DNA of 64,000 nt from Hydrogenophaga aromaticivorans (GCF_013387465.1 NZ_VYGV01000016.1:430872-494871), one strand, 5' to 3'. Numbered from the stretch's first letter, positions 25,983 to 35,294 are shown. Numbers and translations: made by a program. The notes: generated by a model not told the origin, from the letters alone.

Positions 25983-26822
25983 ATGACACCTGTGGACTAC
26001 AGCCGCTACCAGACCCTGGCCATCACCCGCCGCGGTCCGCCCGTCGACGGCGTGCCCTCGGTGCTCGACATCCAGATGCGCGCTGACGGACCCGGCGGCA
26101 ACGGCAAGCTGCCCACCGCGGGCCACGAAGGCCATTGGGAACTGAGCGAGATCTGGCGCGACGTGGGGCGCGACGACAGCGTGCGCTGCGCCGTGCTGCG
26201 CGGCAGCGGCCTGGGTTTTTCGGGCGGCGGTGATCTGGCCCTGGTGCAGGACATGGCGACCGACTTCGAGGTGCGAACGCGGGTCTGGAAAGAGGCCCGC
26301 GACCTGGTCTACAACGTCATCAACTGCGACAAGCCCATCGTCTCCGCCATGCACGGTCCGGCCGTGGGCGCGGGCCTGGTCGCCGGCCTGCTGGCCGACA
26401 TCTCCATCGCCGCGAAGTCCGCGAAGATCGTCGACGGTCACACCCGCCTGGGCGTGGCCGCCGGGGATCATGCGGCCATCGTCTGGCCGTTGCTCTGCGG
26501 TCTGGCCAAGGCCAAGTACTACCTGATGCTGTGTGAGCCCATCAGCGGCGAAGAGGCCGAGCGCATCGGACTCGTGTCGCTCGCGGTGGACGACGACGCC
26601 TTGCTCGACAAGGCCTATGAAGTGGCCGATCGCCTGGCCTCGGGCAGCCAGACCGCGATCCGCTGGACCAAGTACTCGCTCAACAACTGGCTGCGCCAGG
26701 CCGGCCCGGCGTTCGACACCTCGCTGGCCCTCGAATTCATGGGTTTTGCCGGACCCGATGTGCGCGAAGGTGTGGCATCCTTGCGGGAACGCCGCGCCCC
26801 ACGCTACGGCGTGGACAGCTGA
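25983..26822 (+). CDS. Enoyl-CoA hydratase/isomerase (crotonase) family protein
   Basis: A 279-residue protein from ATG 25983 after CAAGGAGAC. The crotonase fold shows the oxyanion-hole loops [14 protein letters not shown] and [20 protein letters not shown], then [18 protein letters not shown] and [18 protein letters not shown]. In place of the usual catalytic Glu pair it has AAGDH, so the chemistry may be isomerase or hydrolase rather than hydratase. phaM follows 41 bp downstream, but a joint role in PHA metabolism is only a positional hint. Confidence 0.87.
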   Translation: MTPVDYSRYQTLAITRRGPPVDGVPSVLDIQMRADGPGGNGKLPTAGHEGHWELSEIWRDVGRDDSVRCAVLRGSGLGFSGGGDLALVQDMATDFEVRTRVWKEARDLVYNVINCDKPIVSAMHGPAVGAGLVAGLLADISIAAKSAKIVDGHTRLGVAAGDHAAIVWPLLCGLAKAKYYLMLCEPISGEEAERIGLVSLAVDDDALLDKAYEVADRLASGSQTAIRWTKYSLNNWLRQAGPAFDTSLALEFMGFAGPDVREGVASLRERRAPRYGVDS

Positions 26823-26863
26823 ACCGGCGTGCACGCCACCCAGACACTCAACAGGAGACACCC

Positions 26864-27931
26864 ATGAGCGACACATCGGGCAGCGGTTTTGGCAAATTCG
26901 TTCCGGGTTTCGAGTTCCTGCAAAACCTCGCGGGGCAGGCCGCCGGTGGTGTGGCGCAGGGTCTTGGCAACAGCATCCCGCAGATGCCCAACCTGGGCAA
27001 CTGGGTGGCGCCCACCTTCAACGTGGAAGACCTCGAAAAACGCATCGAGGAGCTCAAGGCGGTGCACTTCTGGCTCGACCAGAACAGCAAGGCGCTCGCC
27101 GCCACCATCCAGGCGCTGGAGGTGCAGAAGATGACCCTGGCAACGCTGAAGAACATGAACTTCAGCCTGGGTGACGTGGCCAACGCGCTGAAGATCAAGG
27201 CGGCCGACACCATGGCCAGTTTCACCGGAGGCGCCCCCGCGGCAGTGCCCGCGCACACCCAGTTCGCCGGTCTGGAGATCCCGCCCCGCACCTACGGCAC
27301 ACCGACCCCACCGGCGGCTGAGGACGATGACGCCGAGGCGGAAGAGGACGAAGCAGAGATCGACGAGGACATCGAAGACGAGGAAGACGAAGAACCCGCG
27401 CCGCCGCCGGTGTCCCGCTCGCGCAAGACCCGAACGCAGCCCGCCGCCGCTCAACCCGCTGCGCCCGCCGGCGGCGTGGTCGACCCGATGCAGTGGTGGG
27501 GTGCGCTCTCGCAGCAGTTCCAGCACATCGCCACCAACGCCATGAAGGATGTGGCGAAGCAGACCGCGCTCGACACCACCCGCCAGGTGGCCAGCGGCCT
27601 GACCGAGCAGGCCGTGAAAACCGCCACCGGCGTGGCCGGCAAGGTCACGCGCGGCCTGACCGAAACCGTGGCCCGCAATGTGGGCACCGCGGCCGGCATG
27701 GGCAAGGCCGCTGCGCCCCGCGCCAACCCGGCCCAGCCGCTGGCCACCGGCAACTGGCCCATGCCAACCGCCTTTTTCCCGCTGAGCGGGCTCCAGCAGC
27801 TCACCGAAAAGCCGGCCGCAGCGCCCAAAGCTGCAGCTGCACCCAAGGCCAAAGCCAAGACACCGGCCCGCAAGACGGGCACGCGCAAACCCGCTGCCGG
27901 CAAGTCGGCGAGAAGCACCGGCCGGCGCTGA
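26864..27931 (+). CDS. phaM: PhaM-type polyhydroxyalkanoate granule regulatory protein
   Basis: A 355-residue protein. Residues ~10-130 match the PhaM core: FVPGFEFLQNLA, PNLGNWVAPTFNVEDLEKRI, ELKAVHFWLDQNSKALAATI and LEVQKMTLATLKNMN. An acidic stretch follows (~145-175; run of Glu/Asp), then a second helical section, and a Lys/Ala/Pro-rich tail (~305-355, KAKTPARKTGTRKPAAGKSA) like histone H1. In Ralstonia eutropha PhaM activates PHA synthase, sits on granules and ties them to the nucleoid through such a tail. The protein is longer than the R. eutropha one because of the acidic and linker regions. Confidence 0.9.
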   Translation: MSDTSGSGFGKFVPGFEFLQNLAGQAAGGVAQGLGNSIPQMPNLGNWVAPTFNVEDLEKRIEELKAVHFWLDQNSKALAATIQALEVQKMTLATLKNMNFSLGDVANALKIKAADTMASFTGGAPAAVPAHTQFAGLEIPPRTYGTPTPPAAEDDDAEAEEDEAEIDEDIEDEEDEEPAPPPVSRSRKTRTQPAAAQPAAPAGGVVDPMQWWGALSQQFQHIATNAMKDVAKQTALDTTRQVASGLTEQAVKTATGVAGKVTRGLTETVARNVGTAAGMGKAAAPRANPAQPLATGNWPMPTAFFPLSGLQQLTEKPAAAPKAAAAPKAKAKTPARKTGTRKPAAGKSARSTGRR

Positions 27932-27966
27932 CGCTGCGCTGAACCCTCTGGCCCTGCCGAGGTCGT

Positions 27967-29265
27967 ATGACCATGAAACCGTTTCCCTACGCCCACGCCA
28001 CCCATCCCCAGTGGCGCATGGCCGCTGCGCTGGTGCTCGCCCAGTTGCGTGCGCAGCTCGCCTTGCCGGGCGCCGCGCGGGCGCCTTCGCTGGCACTGCT
28101 CTACATCACCGACCACTACGCCAGCGAGGCCGAAGCCATCCTTGAACACCTCAGCGCCGAACTGCCCGAAGTGACCGACTGGGCCGGCACGGTGGGGGTG
28201 GGCATCGCGGCCAACAACGTCGAATACTTTGACGAGCCGGCGCTGGCCGTCATGTTGTGCGACCTCAGCCCCGACCAGTACCGCGTGTTCAGCGGCGTGG
28301 CGCCGTTGGCGGCCAGTGGGCGCGCGGCCGGGGTGGATGGTTTCGAGGCCCACACCGCGCTGGTGCACGCCGACAGCCACACCCCCGATCTCGCCGAACT
28401 GATCACCGAGATGGCCGACCGCACCACCAGCGGCTACCTGTTTGGTGGTCTGGTGGGCAGCCGCAGCGACAGCGTGCAGTTCGCGTTCAGCAGTGCGGGC
28501 ACCCTGCAGGGTCACGGTGCAGCCAGCGGCGTGTTTCATGGTGGCCTGAGCGGCGTGGCCTTCGGCCCGGGCGTGGACCTGATCTCTCGCGTCACGCAGG
28601 GGGCCCAGCCGGTGGACCGCGAACGCACGGTGACGGCCGCCGATGGCAACCTGGTGCTCTCGCTGGACCACGAGCCCGCGCTGGACGTGCTGCTGCGCGA
28701 ACTCGGCATTTCGCTCGAACAGCCTGAAGCGGCCATGCCGCGCCTGCGCGCCACGCTCGTGGGCCTCACGCCGCCGATCGCCGAGGCCGGTGTGCGATCA
28801 CCGCAGCGGCGCGGCCAGTTCGGCCCCGAAGTCACGGTGCGCCACATCATCGGCCTGGACCCGGGGCGGCGCGGCGTGGCGATTGCCGACGTGGCGCCGG
28901 TGGGCAGCCGGCTGGCGTTTTGCGAGCGCAACGTGCAGGCGGCGCGCGCCGACCTGATCCGGGTGTGCGCCGAGGTACGCGAGGAGCTGGAGCCCGAAGA
29001 GCTCAGCCTGCCCTTGGCCACGGCGCTGGAAACCCCGGAGGCCGATGCCGCACCACAACCCGCGCGGCGCATCGCGGGCGCGGTGTACGTGAGCTGCGCC
29101 GGCCGCGGAGGGCCGCACTTTGGCAGCCCGAGCGCCGAACTGCAGATCGTGCGGCGTGCGCTGGGCGATGTGCCCCTGGTCGGATTTTTTGCCGGCGGCG
29201 AGATCGCGCACCACCGGCTCTACGGCTACACCGGCGTGCTGACCGTATTCACCATGCCGACCTGA
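27967..29265 (+). CDS. FIST-domain sensory protein
   Basis: A 432-residue soluble protein with the FIST N domain (~40-230; LALLYITDHYASEAEAILEH, GTVGVGIAANNVEYFDEPAL, SGYLFGGLVGSR) and FIST C domain (~245-415; ending VPLVGFFAGGEIAHHRLYGY). FIST proteins are predicted ligand sensors, often of amino acids, that act with kinases or diguanylate cyclases. No kinase is next to it. It starts 35 bp after phaM with a GAGG motif, so co-transcription with phaM is plausible. It ends in a hairpin shared with the converging MFS gene. Confidence 0.87.
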   Translation: MTMKPFPYAHATHPQWRMAAALVLAQLRAQLALPGAARAPSLALLYITDHYASEAEAILEHLSAELPEVTDWAGTVGVGIAANNVEYFDEPALAVMLCDLSPDQYRVFSGVAPLAASGRAAGVDGFEAHTALVHADSHTPDLAELITEMADRTTSGYLFGGLVGSRSDSVQFAFSSAGTLQGHGAASGVFHGGLSGVAFGPGVDLISRVTQGAQPVDRERTVTAADGNLVLSLDHEPALDVLLRELGISLEQPEAAMPRLRATLVGLTPPIAEAGVRSPQRRGQFGPEVTVRHIIGLDPGRRGVAIADVAPVGSRLAFCERNVQAARADLIRVCAEVREELEPEELSLPLATALETPEADAAPQPARRIAGAVYVSCAGRGGPHFGSPSAELQIVRRALGDVPLVGFFAGGEIAHHRLYGYTGVLTVFTMPT

Positions 29266-29280
29266 AGCAAGCGCTTCAGG
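29261..29280. terminator. Bidirectional hairpin over two convergent stop codons
   Basis: CCTGAAGC-aagc-GCTTCAGG is a perfect 8-bp stem with a 4-base loop. It contains the stop codons of the FIST gene (29263-29265) and of the MFS gene (29276-29278). No T-run; a bidirectional terminator is inferred. Confidence 0.5.
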
Positions 29281-30535
29281 CGGGCACGGCCTGGGCGTGG
29301 CCGGCGCCGGGGCCGCGGGCCCGCTTCAGCAGGAACAGCACGATGCCGATGTTGAGCAGGTTGAAGCCGATGCCGTTGAGGAACGCGGCCTGATAAGAGC
29401 CGGTCAGGTCGAAGATCGCGCCCGACATCCAGCCGCCCAGTGCCATGCCGAACAGCGTGGCCATCAGCACCGTGCCCACGCGCGCGCCGGCCTGGGCGGG
29501 CGAGAAGTGTTCGCGCACGATCAGCGCGTAGCTCGGCACGATGCCGCCCTGGAACAGGCCGAACAGGCCCGAGATCAGGTACAGCGGCACCAGGCCGTCG
29601 AAGGGCAGGAACATCAGCAGCGCCACGCCCTGCAGCACCGAGCCCAGCAGCAGGGTGCGCAGGCCGCCGATGCGGTCCGAGATCCAGCCCGAGATCAGCC
29701 GGCTGGCGATACCCATGCCCAACATGACCGAGAGCATCTCCGCACCGCGCGCCGCGCCAAAACCCAGGTCGGTGCAGTAGGCCACGATGTGCACCTGCGG
29801 CATCGACATCGCCACGCAGCACGAAACACCCGCCACGCACAGCAGGGCCTGCAGCGTGCCGGGCGAGAGCCCGAGCGGTCGTTCGCCGTGCGGGGGTGCG
29901 CCGGGTTGCGTGGCGGTGGCCGCCTGCGGTGCGGGCATGTCCGGCGGGCGTCGCCGCAGCACCAGCGCCAGCGGCAGCATCACCAGCAGGCAGAACATGC
30001 CAATGCCGGTGTAGGCCTGGCGCCAGCCGCCGTTGTCGATGAAATGCTGGATCACCGGCGGCCAGACGGCGCCGGCCAGGTAGTTGCCGCTCATGCAGAT
30101 CGCCAGTGCGATGCCACGGCGGCGCGTGAACCAGCGCGAGGTGTCGGCCACCAGCGGCGCAAACGTGGCCGAGGTGCCCAGCAGGCCGATCAGGATGCCC
30201 TGCGCCAGGCTGAACTGCCACAGGCTCTGGGCCGCGCCCGCGGCGATGAAACCCAGGCCCAGCCCCACCGCGCCGCCCAGCACCGGCACCATCACGCCGA
30301 AGCGGTCGGACAGGCGGCCCATGAGGATGCCGCCCAGGCCAAAGCCCACCATGGTCAGCGTGTAGGGCAGCGAGGCGTCGCCGCGCGCGACGTCAAAGTC
30401 GGCCTGGATGCGTGGCAGCACCACCGTGACCGAATACATGCCCGCGCCGCCCAGCGTCATCAACGCCAGCGACACCACGAGCCGGAACCACGCGTAGGGC
30501 GATTCGGTGGCGGTGGCGGGCGGGGCCGGGTTCAT
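29276..30535 (-). CDS. MFS transporter (12-helix, monocarboxylate/OFA-like)
   Basis: A 419-residue polytopic protein with about twelve helices. Signature loops are GRLSDRFGVMVP (helix 2-3) and SGWISDRIGGLRTLLLGSVL (helix 8-9), plus FVSLALMTLGGAGMYS-like helix 1 (VVSLALMTLGGAGMYSVTVV). The pattern resembles MFS members for monocarboxylates in Comamonadaceae. Its ATG overlaps the stop codon of the ProQ gene (ATGA), so it is translationally coupled to an RNA-binding protein gene. The substrate is unknown. It converges on the FIST gene. Confidence 0.88.
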   Translation of the reverse strand: MNPAPPATATESPYAWFRLVVSLALMTLGGAGMYSVTVVLPRIQADFDVARGDASLPYTLTMVGFGLGGILMGRLSDRFGVMVPVLGGAVGLGLGFIAAGAAQSLWQFSLAQGILIGLLGTSATFAPLVADTSRWFTRRRGIALAICMSGNYLAGAVWPPVIQHFIDNGGWRQAYTGIGMFCLLVMLPLALVLRRRPPDMPAPQAATATQPGAPPHGERPLGLSPGTLQALLCVAGVSCCVAMSMPQVHIVAYCTDLGFGAARGAEMLSVMLGMGIASRLISGWISDRIGGLRTLLLGSVLQGVALLMFLPFDGLVPLYLISGLFGLFQGGIVPSYALIVREHFSPAQAGARVGTVLMATLFGMALGGWMSGAIFDLTGSYQAAFLNGIGFNLLNIGIVLFLLKRARGPGAGHAQAVPA

Positions 30536-31203
30536 GGGGCGGGGGAGGGGGCGCCGGGTTCGGCTGCGGGCTCGGTGGCGGGCGCGTCGACCGTGGTCTC
30601 GGGGTTTGTCGGGGCCGCCGGGGTGGCCGGGCGGCTCAGCCGGGCCCGTGCGCGCTCCAGCGTGCGGTTGGCGTCGAGCACGTGCAGGCCGTACATATCG
30701 GCGAACTCGTTGAGCGTCTTCCCGCTGGCATCGAAGGCGCGCAGCAGGGCTTCTTCGCGCGCTTCGCGCGTTGCGGCAACGGTCAGCGCGTCGTGGGTGA
30801 GCTGGTTCACTTCATCGTCACGCCCGCGCACGCGCTCGGCGTATGCGTCGCGCGGCAGGCCCGAGGCTTCATAGGCCTGCAGGATGCGCTGGCGCAGCTT
30901 GGGGCGCAGGTCTTCGCGGCTGCGCGCGCCGCGGCGGCGGAACACCTCGATCAGCGCGTGGTGCACCTGTTCGGGCGTCAGGCTTTCCACCGGCTCACCG
31001 GCCAGGTTGTGACGCTGCAGGCCCGAGGCCACCACCGTCAGGTAGCGGGTCGAGCGCGCGTGCAGCGCCAGCGCGGCCTTGAGACTGTCTTTGTCCAGCG
31101 CCTCCGGGTGGGCCGCCAGCAGGTCTTCGAAGATGCCGCGCTTGAGCGGCAGCAGCGTCTCGCCAAACAGCGCGGGGTAGAGCGTGGCCAACTGGTCCAG
31201 CAC
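30532..31203 (-). CDS. ProQ/FinO-family RNA chaperone, apparent 5' frameshift
   Basis: The ProQ/FinO domain covers ~1-115 of this 223-residue reading frame: VLDQLATLYPALFGETLLPL, KRGIFEDLLAAHPEALDKDS and LHARSTRYLTVVASGLQRHNL. A C-terminal helical and Pro/Ala-rich tail follows. ProQ proteins bind structured sRNAs and mRNA 3' ends. The only in-frame start is GTG 31203, inside the conserved VLDQL motif, with no ribosome-binding site. A proline/alanine-rich leader typical of these proteins sits in another frame from ATG 31315. Removing one base near 31211 would join them as ...RPKHPVLDQL. Either the gene is frameshifted, or the sequence has an error. The MFS gene overlaps its stop. Confidence 0.8.
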   Translation of the reverse strand: MLDQLATLYPALFGETLLPLKRGIFEDLLAAHPEALDKDSLKAALALHARSTRYLTVVASGLQRHNLAGEPVESLTPEQVHHALIEVFRRRGARSREDLRPKLRQRILQAYEASGLPRDAYAERVRGRDDEVNQLTHDALTVAATREAREEALLRAFDASGKTLNEFADMYGLHVLDANRTLERARARLSRPATPAAPTNPETTVDAPATEPAAEPGAPSPAP

Positions 31204-31315
31204 CGGGTGCTTTCGGACGCTGCCGGGGTGGTGCGGCGCCGGTGGGCTCAGGGGCGCTGGCTTCAGCGGGTGCCGCAGCGGTGTGGTCGGGCGTGTCGTT
31301 GGCGGGTGCGTTCAT
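31204..31315 (-). other. Out-of-frame N-terminal leader of the ProQ gene
   Basis: From ATG 31315 the minus strand encodes MNAPANDTPDHTAAAPAE then ASAPEPTGAAPPRQRPKAPG, a Pro/Ala-rich leader like that in front of ProQ domains. It is one frame away from the ProQ domain that begins at 31203. The remaining gap up to the XRE gene stop at 31410 (31316-31409) shows nothing recognisable. Confidence 0.55.
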
Positions 31316-31409
31316 GGAGGCGTGCGGAGCAGGAAAAGAAGTGGGCCCACGTTGGGGCAAGGCCCGACATCATGCCAGCGCTGGCGGCAGCGCGTCTGTG
31401 GGGAAACCA

Positions 31410-32141
31410 TCACCGCCTCAACCTGCCGAAGGCTTCAAACTCCCAGCCGCGCATCGCCAGCACCAGCGTATAGCCCCCGCGGTCCTTCTCGGCCAGCTTC
31501 TGGTCGGTCTGGTGCTGCTGGGCAAAGTCCTGCGCCACGCGCTGCAGCCGCTCCACGAAGATCGGCGCGAGTGCGCGGCTGATCGAGCCGTGCACCAGCA
31601 GCAGGCCCTCGCCCGAGCCGTCAAAGCCGCCGGCGAAATAGTCCAGCAGGGCGTGGTCGCGGAAGTAGTTCATCACCGGACCGTGCGGCCGCCAGCGAAA
31701 GGTCTTGGCGAGCTTGAGGCGGTAGCGGTTGAGCGGGCGCAGCTCGATGATGCCGATGCGGTCGAGCTGCACCAGGCAGGTCACGCACTCGGCCTCGCTG
31801 AGCCGGTAGGCCGCCGTGATCTGTTCCAGCGTCCACTGGCTGAGCACGCAGATCGCCACCAGCAGCAGCTTCTTGTCGGCCACCACGGCGCGCTCCTGTT
31901 CGGCCGTCATCTCGCGCAGCAGCGGCTGGGCGTCGGCCACGCGGCGCGCGAGATCGGCGAAGTCCAGCTTGAGCGCGCGGCAGATCTCGTCCACGCGCGA
32001 GAGCGACATGTCGCCCTTGGCCAGCATGCGCTTCACGCTCGATTCCGCCATGCCCATGGCCCGCGCCAGGTCGGCGTAGGTCATCTGCGCGGTCTTGAGT
32101 TCCTTCTTCAGCGCGGTGACCAGGTCCTGGGTGGTGCTCAT
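31410..32141 (-). CDS. XRE-family transcriptional regulator
   Basis: A 243-residue protein with an N-terminal HTH_XRE (~18-72): MTYADLARAMGMAESSVKRM then GDMSLSRVDEICRALKLDFA. The C-terminal ~165 residues are helical and conserved in similar proteins but have no named domain (LEQITAAYRLSEAECVTCLV; FRWRPHGPVMNYFRDHAL). It includes a winged-helix-like section near LVQLDRIGIIELRPLNRYRL. A perfect 19-bp palindrome lies 58 bp upstream of its start, a strong autoregulation candidate. It is divergent from the ceramidase-like gene. Confidence 0.86.
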   Translation of the reverse strand: MSTTQDLVTALKKELKTAQMTYADLARAMGMAESSVKRMLAKGDMSLSRVDEICRALKLDFADLARRVADAQPLLREMTAEQERAVVADKKLLLVAICVLSQWTLEQITAAYRLSEAECVTCLVQLDRIGIIELRPLNRYRLKLAKTFRWRPHGPVMNYFRDHALLDYFAGGFDGSGEGLLLVHGSISRALAPIFVERLQRVAQDFAQQHQTDQKLAEKDRGGYTLVLAMRGWEFEAFGRLRR

Positions 32142-32198
32142 GGGAAATGCCTTCGTGCTGTGCGTTGCGGCGCGGGCTGGCTTGGCGCGGCGCTCATG

Positions 32199-32217
32199 GG
32201 TATCGGATATCGATACC
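32199..32217. promoter_or_regulatory. 19-bp palindrome, candidate XRE operator
   Basis: GGTATCG-GATAT-CGATACC is a perfect inverted repeat, and a further half-site GTATCGG stands at 32240-32246 in the same orientation. The pair lies in the XRE/ceramidase-like divergent region. XRE proteins typically bind such 7-bp arms. The assignment rests on position and symmetry. Confidence 0.5.
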
Positions 32218-32344
32218 TTGGGTTGGAAGTGGGAGCACTGTATCGGAAGTTGACCCGTTTGGACGCTGGCCGGTCAGACACTGCGCCCCGGTCCCGCCCT
32301 TTGTCCCTGTATTTCACCGGCCCATGCGCCACCGGAGTGCCGAT

Positions 32345-33229
32345 ATGTCCTCGTCCGCCCGATCTGTCACCCACCGACCCACCAGCCTGTGTGTGCTGCG
32401 ATCCATGCCCCTGTCACCGATCGGGCAGCGGCTGGTGTCCCTGGGCACCGCGCTGCTGGTGCTCTGGCTGCTGGCCGTGATCGCCGGACCGGCCTGGCTG
32501 GCGCACAGCGGCCTGGCGCTCAACGCCCACGGCCACGCTGCGCTGCATGCCCACGGCCATCCGTTCGTGGACGCCCGAAGCCTCTGGGGCGTACCCAACT
32601 TCATGGACGTCTGGACCAACCTGGCGATGGGGGTTGCGGGTCTGCTGGGCGGGTGGGTGCTGCTGCGTGGTGGCCCGTGGGCGCCGGGCACCCGGCTGGC
32701 CCTGGCCGTGTTCTTCGGCGGTCTGTTGGCCACGTGCTTCGGCTCGGCCTGGTACCACTGGGCCCCCGATGCCCACGGCCTGGTGCTCGACCGCATGGGC
32801 ATGGCGGTCACCTTCGCCGGTGCGCTGGCGCTGGCGGTGGCCGAGCGCGTGGGGCAGAAGCCCGCGGCGTGTGTGATGCGCCTCACGCTGGTGGTGGCGC
32901 TGCTCTCGGCGGCGATGCCGCTCACCCATGGCAATGTGTTGCCCTGGGCCGTGGTGCAGTTCGGCGGCATGGCGCTCATGGCCTGGCTCGCCCTGCACAA
33001 ACCCAGGGCCGGCGCCTTGGGGGTGCGCCTCGGCGTGCTGATCGCCCTCTATGCGCTGGCCAAGCTGCTGGAGCTGGGCGACGAAGCCGTGTTCCACGCC
33101 ACCGGTAATGTGGTGTCGGGCCACAGCCTCAAGCATCTGGTGGCCGGTCTGGCGGCCTGGCCGGTGCTGCGGGCGATGCGGCAGAATGCGCGGGCAACGG
33201 GCCGCGGCGCGGTGCCCTCGGAACAATGA
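32345..33229 (+). CDS. CREST-superfamily (alkaline ceramidase-like) membrane protein
   Basis: A seven-helix membrane protein of 294 residues if started at ATG 32345, which has GGAG seven bases upstream; the later ATG 32405 gives 274 residues without such a site. CREST hydrolase signatures are visible: FGSAWYHWAPDAHGLVLDRM (Ser, His and Asp group) and, in the last helix, SGHSLKHLVAGLAAW (two His). In this superfamily those residues bind zinc and hydrolyse lipid amides. A His-rich stretch (NAHGHAALHAHGHPF) follows helix 1. Whether it acts on ceramide is unknown; an acyltransferase gene lies 26 bp downstream. Confidence 0.78.
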   Translation: MSSSARSVTHRPTSLCVLRSMPLSPIGQRLVSLGTALLVLWLLAVIAGPAWLAHSGLALNAHGHAALHAHGHPFVDARSLWGVPNFMDVWTNLAMGVAGLLGGWVLLRGGPWAPGTRLALAVFFGGLLATCFGSAWYHWAPDAHGLVLDRMGMAVTFAGALALAVAERVGQKPAACVMRLTLVVALLSAAMPLTHGNVLPWAVVQFGGMALMAWLALHKPRAGALGVRLGVLIALYALAKLLELGDEAVFHATGNVVSGHSLKHLVAGLAAWPVLRAMRQNARATGRGAVPSEQ

Positions 33230-33255
33230 TCACAAGACATCTGGAGGAGATCCGC

Positions 33256-35232
33256 ATGAGCAGCCCAGCCACCACGTCCGCCGGGGTCCCCACGGCGAGC
33301 ACCGGCCACGTCAGCCCCAGCGCCCACGATGGCAGCCAGTTCGCCCTGCTCACGCAGCGCCGTTTCGGCCCCTTCTTCTGGGTGCAGTTTTTCGGCGCCG
33401 GCAACGACAACGTCTTCAAGTTCGCCTTCACCGTGCTCGTCACCTACCAGCTGCAGGTGAGCTGGCTGCCGCCGGCCATGGCGGGGCTGGTGATCGGCGC
33501 GCTGTTCATCTTCCCGTACCTGATCTTCTCGGCCACCAGCGGCCAGCTGGCCGACAAGTACCCCAAGGAGGTGCTGATCCGTTTCGTGAAGAACCTCGAA
33601 ATCGCCATCATGCTGCTGGCCGGCTGGGGCTTCATGCAGCAGAACGTGCCGGTGCTGCTGGGCTGCGTGTTCCTCATGGGTCTGCACAGCACGCTGTTTG
33701 GCCCGGTGAAGTTCGCCTACCTGCCTCAGCACCTGAGCGAGCGCGAGCTCACTGGCGGCAACGGCATGGTCGAGATGGGCACGTTTGTGGCCATCCTGCT
33801 CGGCAACGTGGCCGGTGGCCTGCTCATCGCCATGCCGCTGGTGGGCCCGACCTACGTCGCCGTCGCCTGCCTGCTGCTCGCCGTGATCGGCCGCGCGCTG
33901 GCGCAGGCTGTGCCCGTGTCGCCCGCCACCGACCCGCAACTCCAGATCAACTGGAACCCGGTCACCGAGACCTGGCGCAACCTCAAGCTCGCCCACGGCA
34001 ACACCGTCGTCTTCCGATCCCTGCTGGGCATCAGCTGGATGTGGTTCTTCGGCGCCGTGTTCCTGAGCCAGTTCCCCAGCTTCGCGCGCGACGTGCTGCA
34101 CGGCAACGAGCAGGTGGCCTCGCTGCTGCTGGTGGTGTTTTCCATTGGTATCGGCATCGGTGCGCTGCTGTGCGAAATGCTGAGCCGCCGCCATGTGGAG
34201 ATCGGCCTGGTACCGCTCGGTGCCATCGGCATGAGTGTGTTTTCCATCGACCTGTATTTCGCTTCCCATAGCCTGCCGCCGTCCACCATCGCGCTCACGC
34301 TCGGCCAGTTCATGGCCGAGGCCGCGCACTGGCGCGTGCTGGTCGACCTGGCGTTGCTCTCGCTGTTTGCCGGCATCTACAGCGTGCCTATGTACGCGCT
34401 GATCCAGATGCGCAGCCAGCCCACGCACCGCGCCCGCATCATCGCGGCCAACAACATCCTCAACGCGCTGTTCATGATCGGCAGCTCCGTGCTCGCGGGC
34501 GCGCTGCTCGGCGCCGGCGTCAGCATCCCGCAACTCTTCTTGCTGGTGGGCCTGGCCAACGCCGTGGTCGCGTTCTACATCTTCATGCTGGTGCCCGAGT
34601 ACCTGCTGCGCTTCGTGGCCTGGATCGCGTCGCGCTTCGTCTACCGGTTCGACGTGAAGGGCGACCTGAACATCCCCACCGAAGGCGCCGCCGTGCTCGC
34701 CTGCAACCACGTGAGCTTTGTCGACGCGGTGCTGTTGATGGCCGCGAGCCCGCGCCCTATCCGCTTCCTCATGGATCACCGCATCTTCAAGGTGCCGGTG
34801 CTCGGCGGGTTGTTCAAACTGGCCAAGGCCATCCCCGTGGCACCACAGAAAGAAGACCCCGCCGCCTACGAGGCCGCGTTCGCCGCCGCTGCCCAGGTGC
34901 TGCGCGAAGGTGACCTGCTCGGCATCTTTCCCGAAGGTGGCATCACCCGCGACGGCACCCTGCAACCCTTCAAAGGCGGCATCGCCAAGATCCTTGCGCA
35001 GGCCCAGGCCGACGGCGTGTCGGTCAGCGTCATCCCCATGGCGCTCACCAACTTGTGGGGCTCGTACTTCAGCCGCGTTGAACTGGCGGGCGGCGAACCC
35101 ACCGCCATGGTCAAACCGTTCCGCCGTGGCGTGTTCAGTCGCGTGGGGCTGAACGTGGGCGAACCGGTGCGTGTCGAGGCTGTGACGCCGGAGAGCCTGC
35201 GCGAACGCGTGGCAGGCCTTCTCGGCTACTGA
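33256..35232 (+). CDS. Lysophospholipid transporter-acyltransferase fusion (LplT-PlsC)
   Basis: A 658-residue protein from ATG 33256, preceded by GGAGGA. Residues ~35-440 form an LplT-like MFS flippase (GPFFWVQFFGAGNDNVFKFA, SGQLADKYPKEVLIRFVKNL). Residues ~455-655 form a PlsC-type acyltransferase with the catalytic CNHVSFVDAVLL (HX4D) and FPEGGITRDG motifs. It resembles Aas without the acyl-ACP synthetase domain. The pair would flip lysophospholipid inward and re-acylate it. It follows the lipid-hydrolase-like gene, so the two may form a lipid remodelling unit. Confidence 0.92.
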   Translation: MSSPATTSAGVPTASTGHVSPSAHDGSQFALLTQRRFGPFFWVQFFGAGNDNVFKFAFTVLVTYQLQVSWLPPAMAGLVIGALFIFPYLIFSATSGQLADKYPKEVLIRFVKNLEIAIMLLAGWGFMQQNVPVLLGCVFLMGLHSTLFGPVKFAYLPQHLSERELTGGNGMVEMGTFVAILLGNVAGGLLIAMPLVGPTYVAVACLLLAVIGRALAQAVPVSPATDPQLQINWNPVTETWRNLKLAHGNTVVFRSLLGISWMWFFGAVFLSQFPSFARDVLHGNEQVASLLLVVFSIGIGIGALLCEMLSRRHVEIGLVPLGAIGMSVFSIDLYFASHSLPPSTIALTLGQFMAEAAHWRVLVDLALLSLFAGIYSVPMYALIQMRSQPTHRARIIAANNILNALFMIGSSVLAGALLGAGVSIPQLFLLVGLANAVVAFYIFMLVPEYLLRFVAWIASRFVYRFDVKGDLNIPTEGAAVLACNHVSFVDAVLLMAASPRPIRFLMDHRIFKVPVLGGLFKLAKAIPVAPQKEDPAAYEAAFAAAAQVLREGDLLGIFPEGGITRDGTLQPFKGGIAKILAQAQADGVSVSVIPMALTNLWGSYFSRVELAGGEPTAMVKPFRRGVFSRVGLNVGEPVRVEAVTPESLRERVAGLLGY

Positions 35233-35294
35233 GTCACGGTCGACAGGTTGGTAACCCCCGCCTTGGCCGGCGGCCTGCACAGCGGGCGCCCGAT

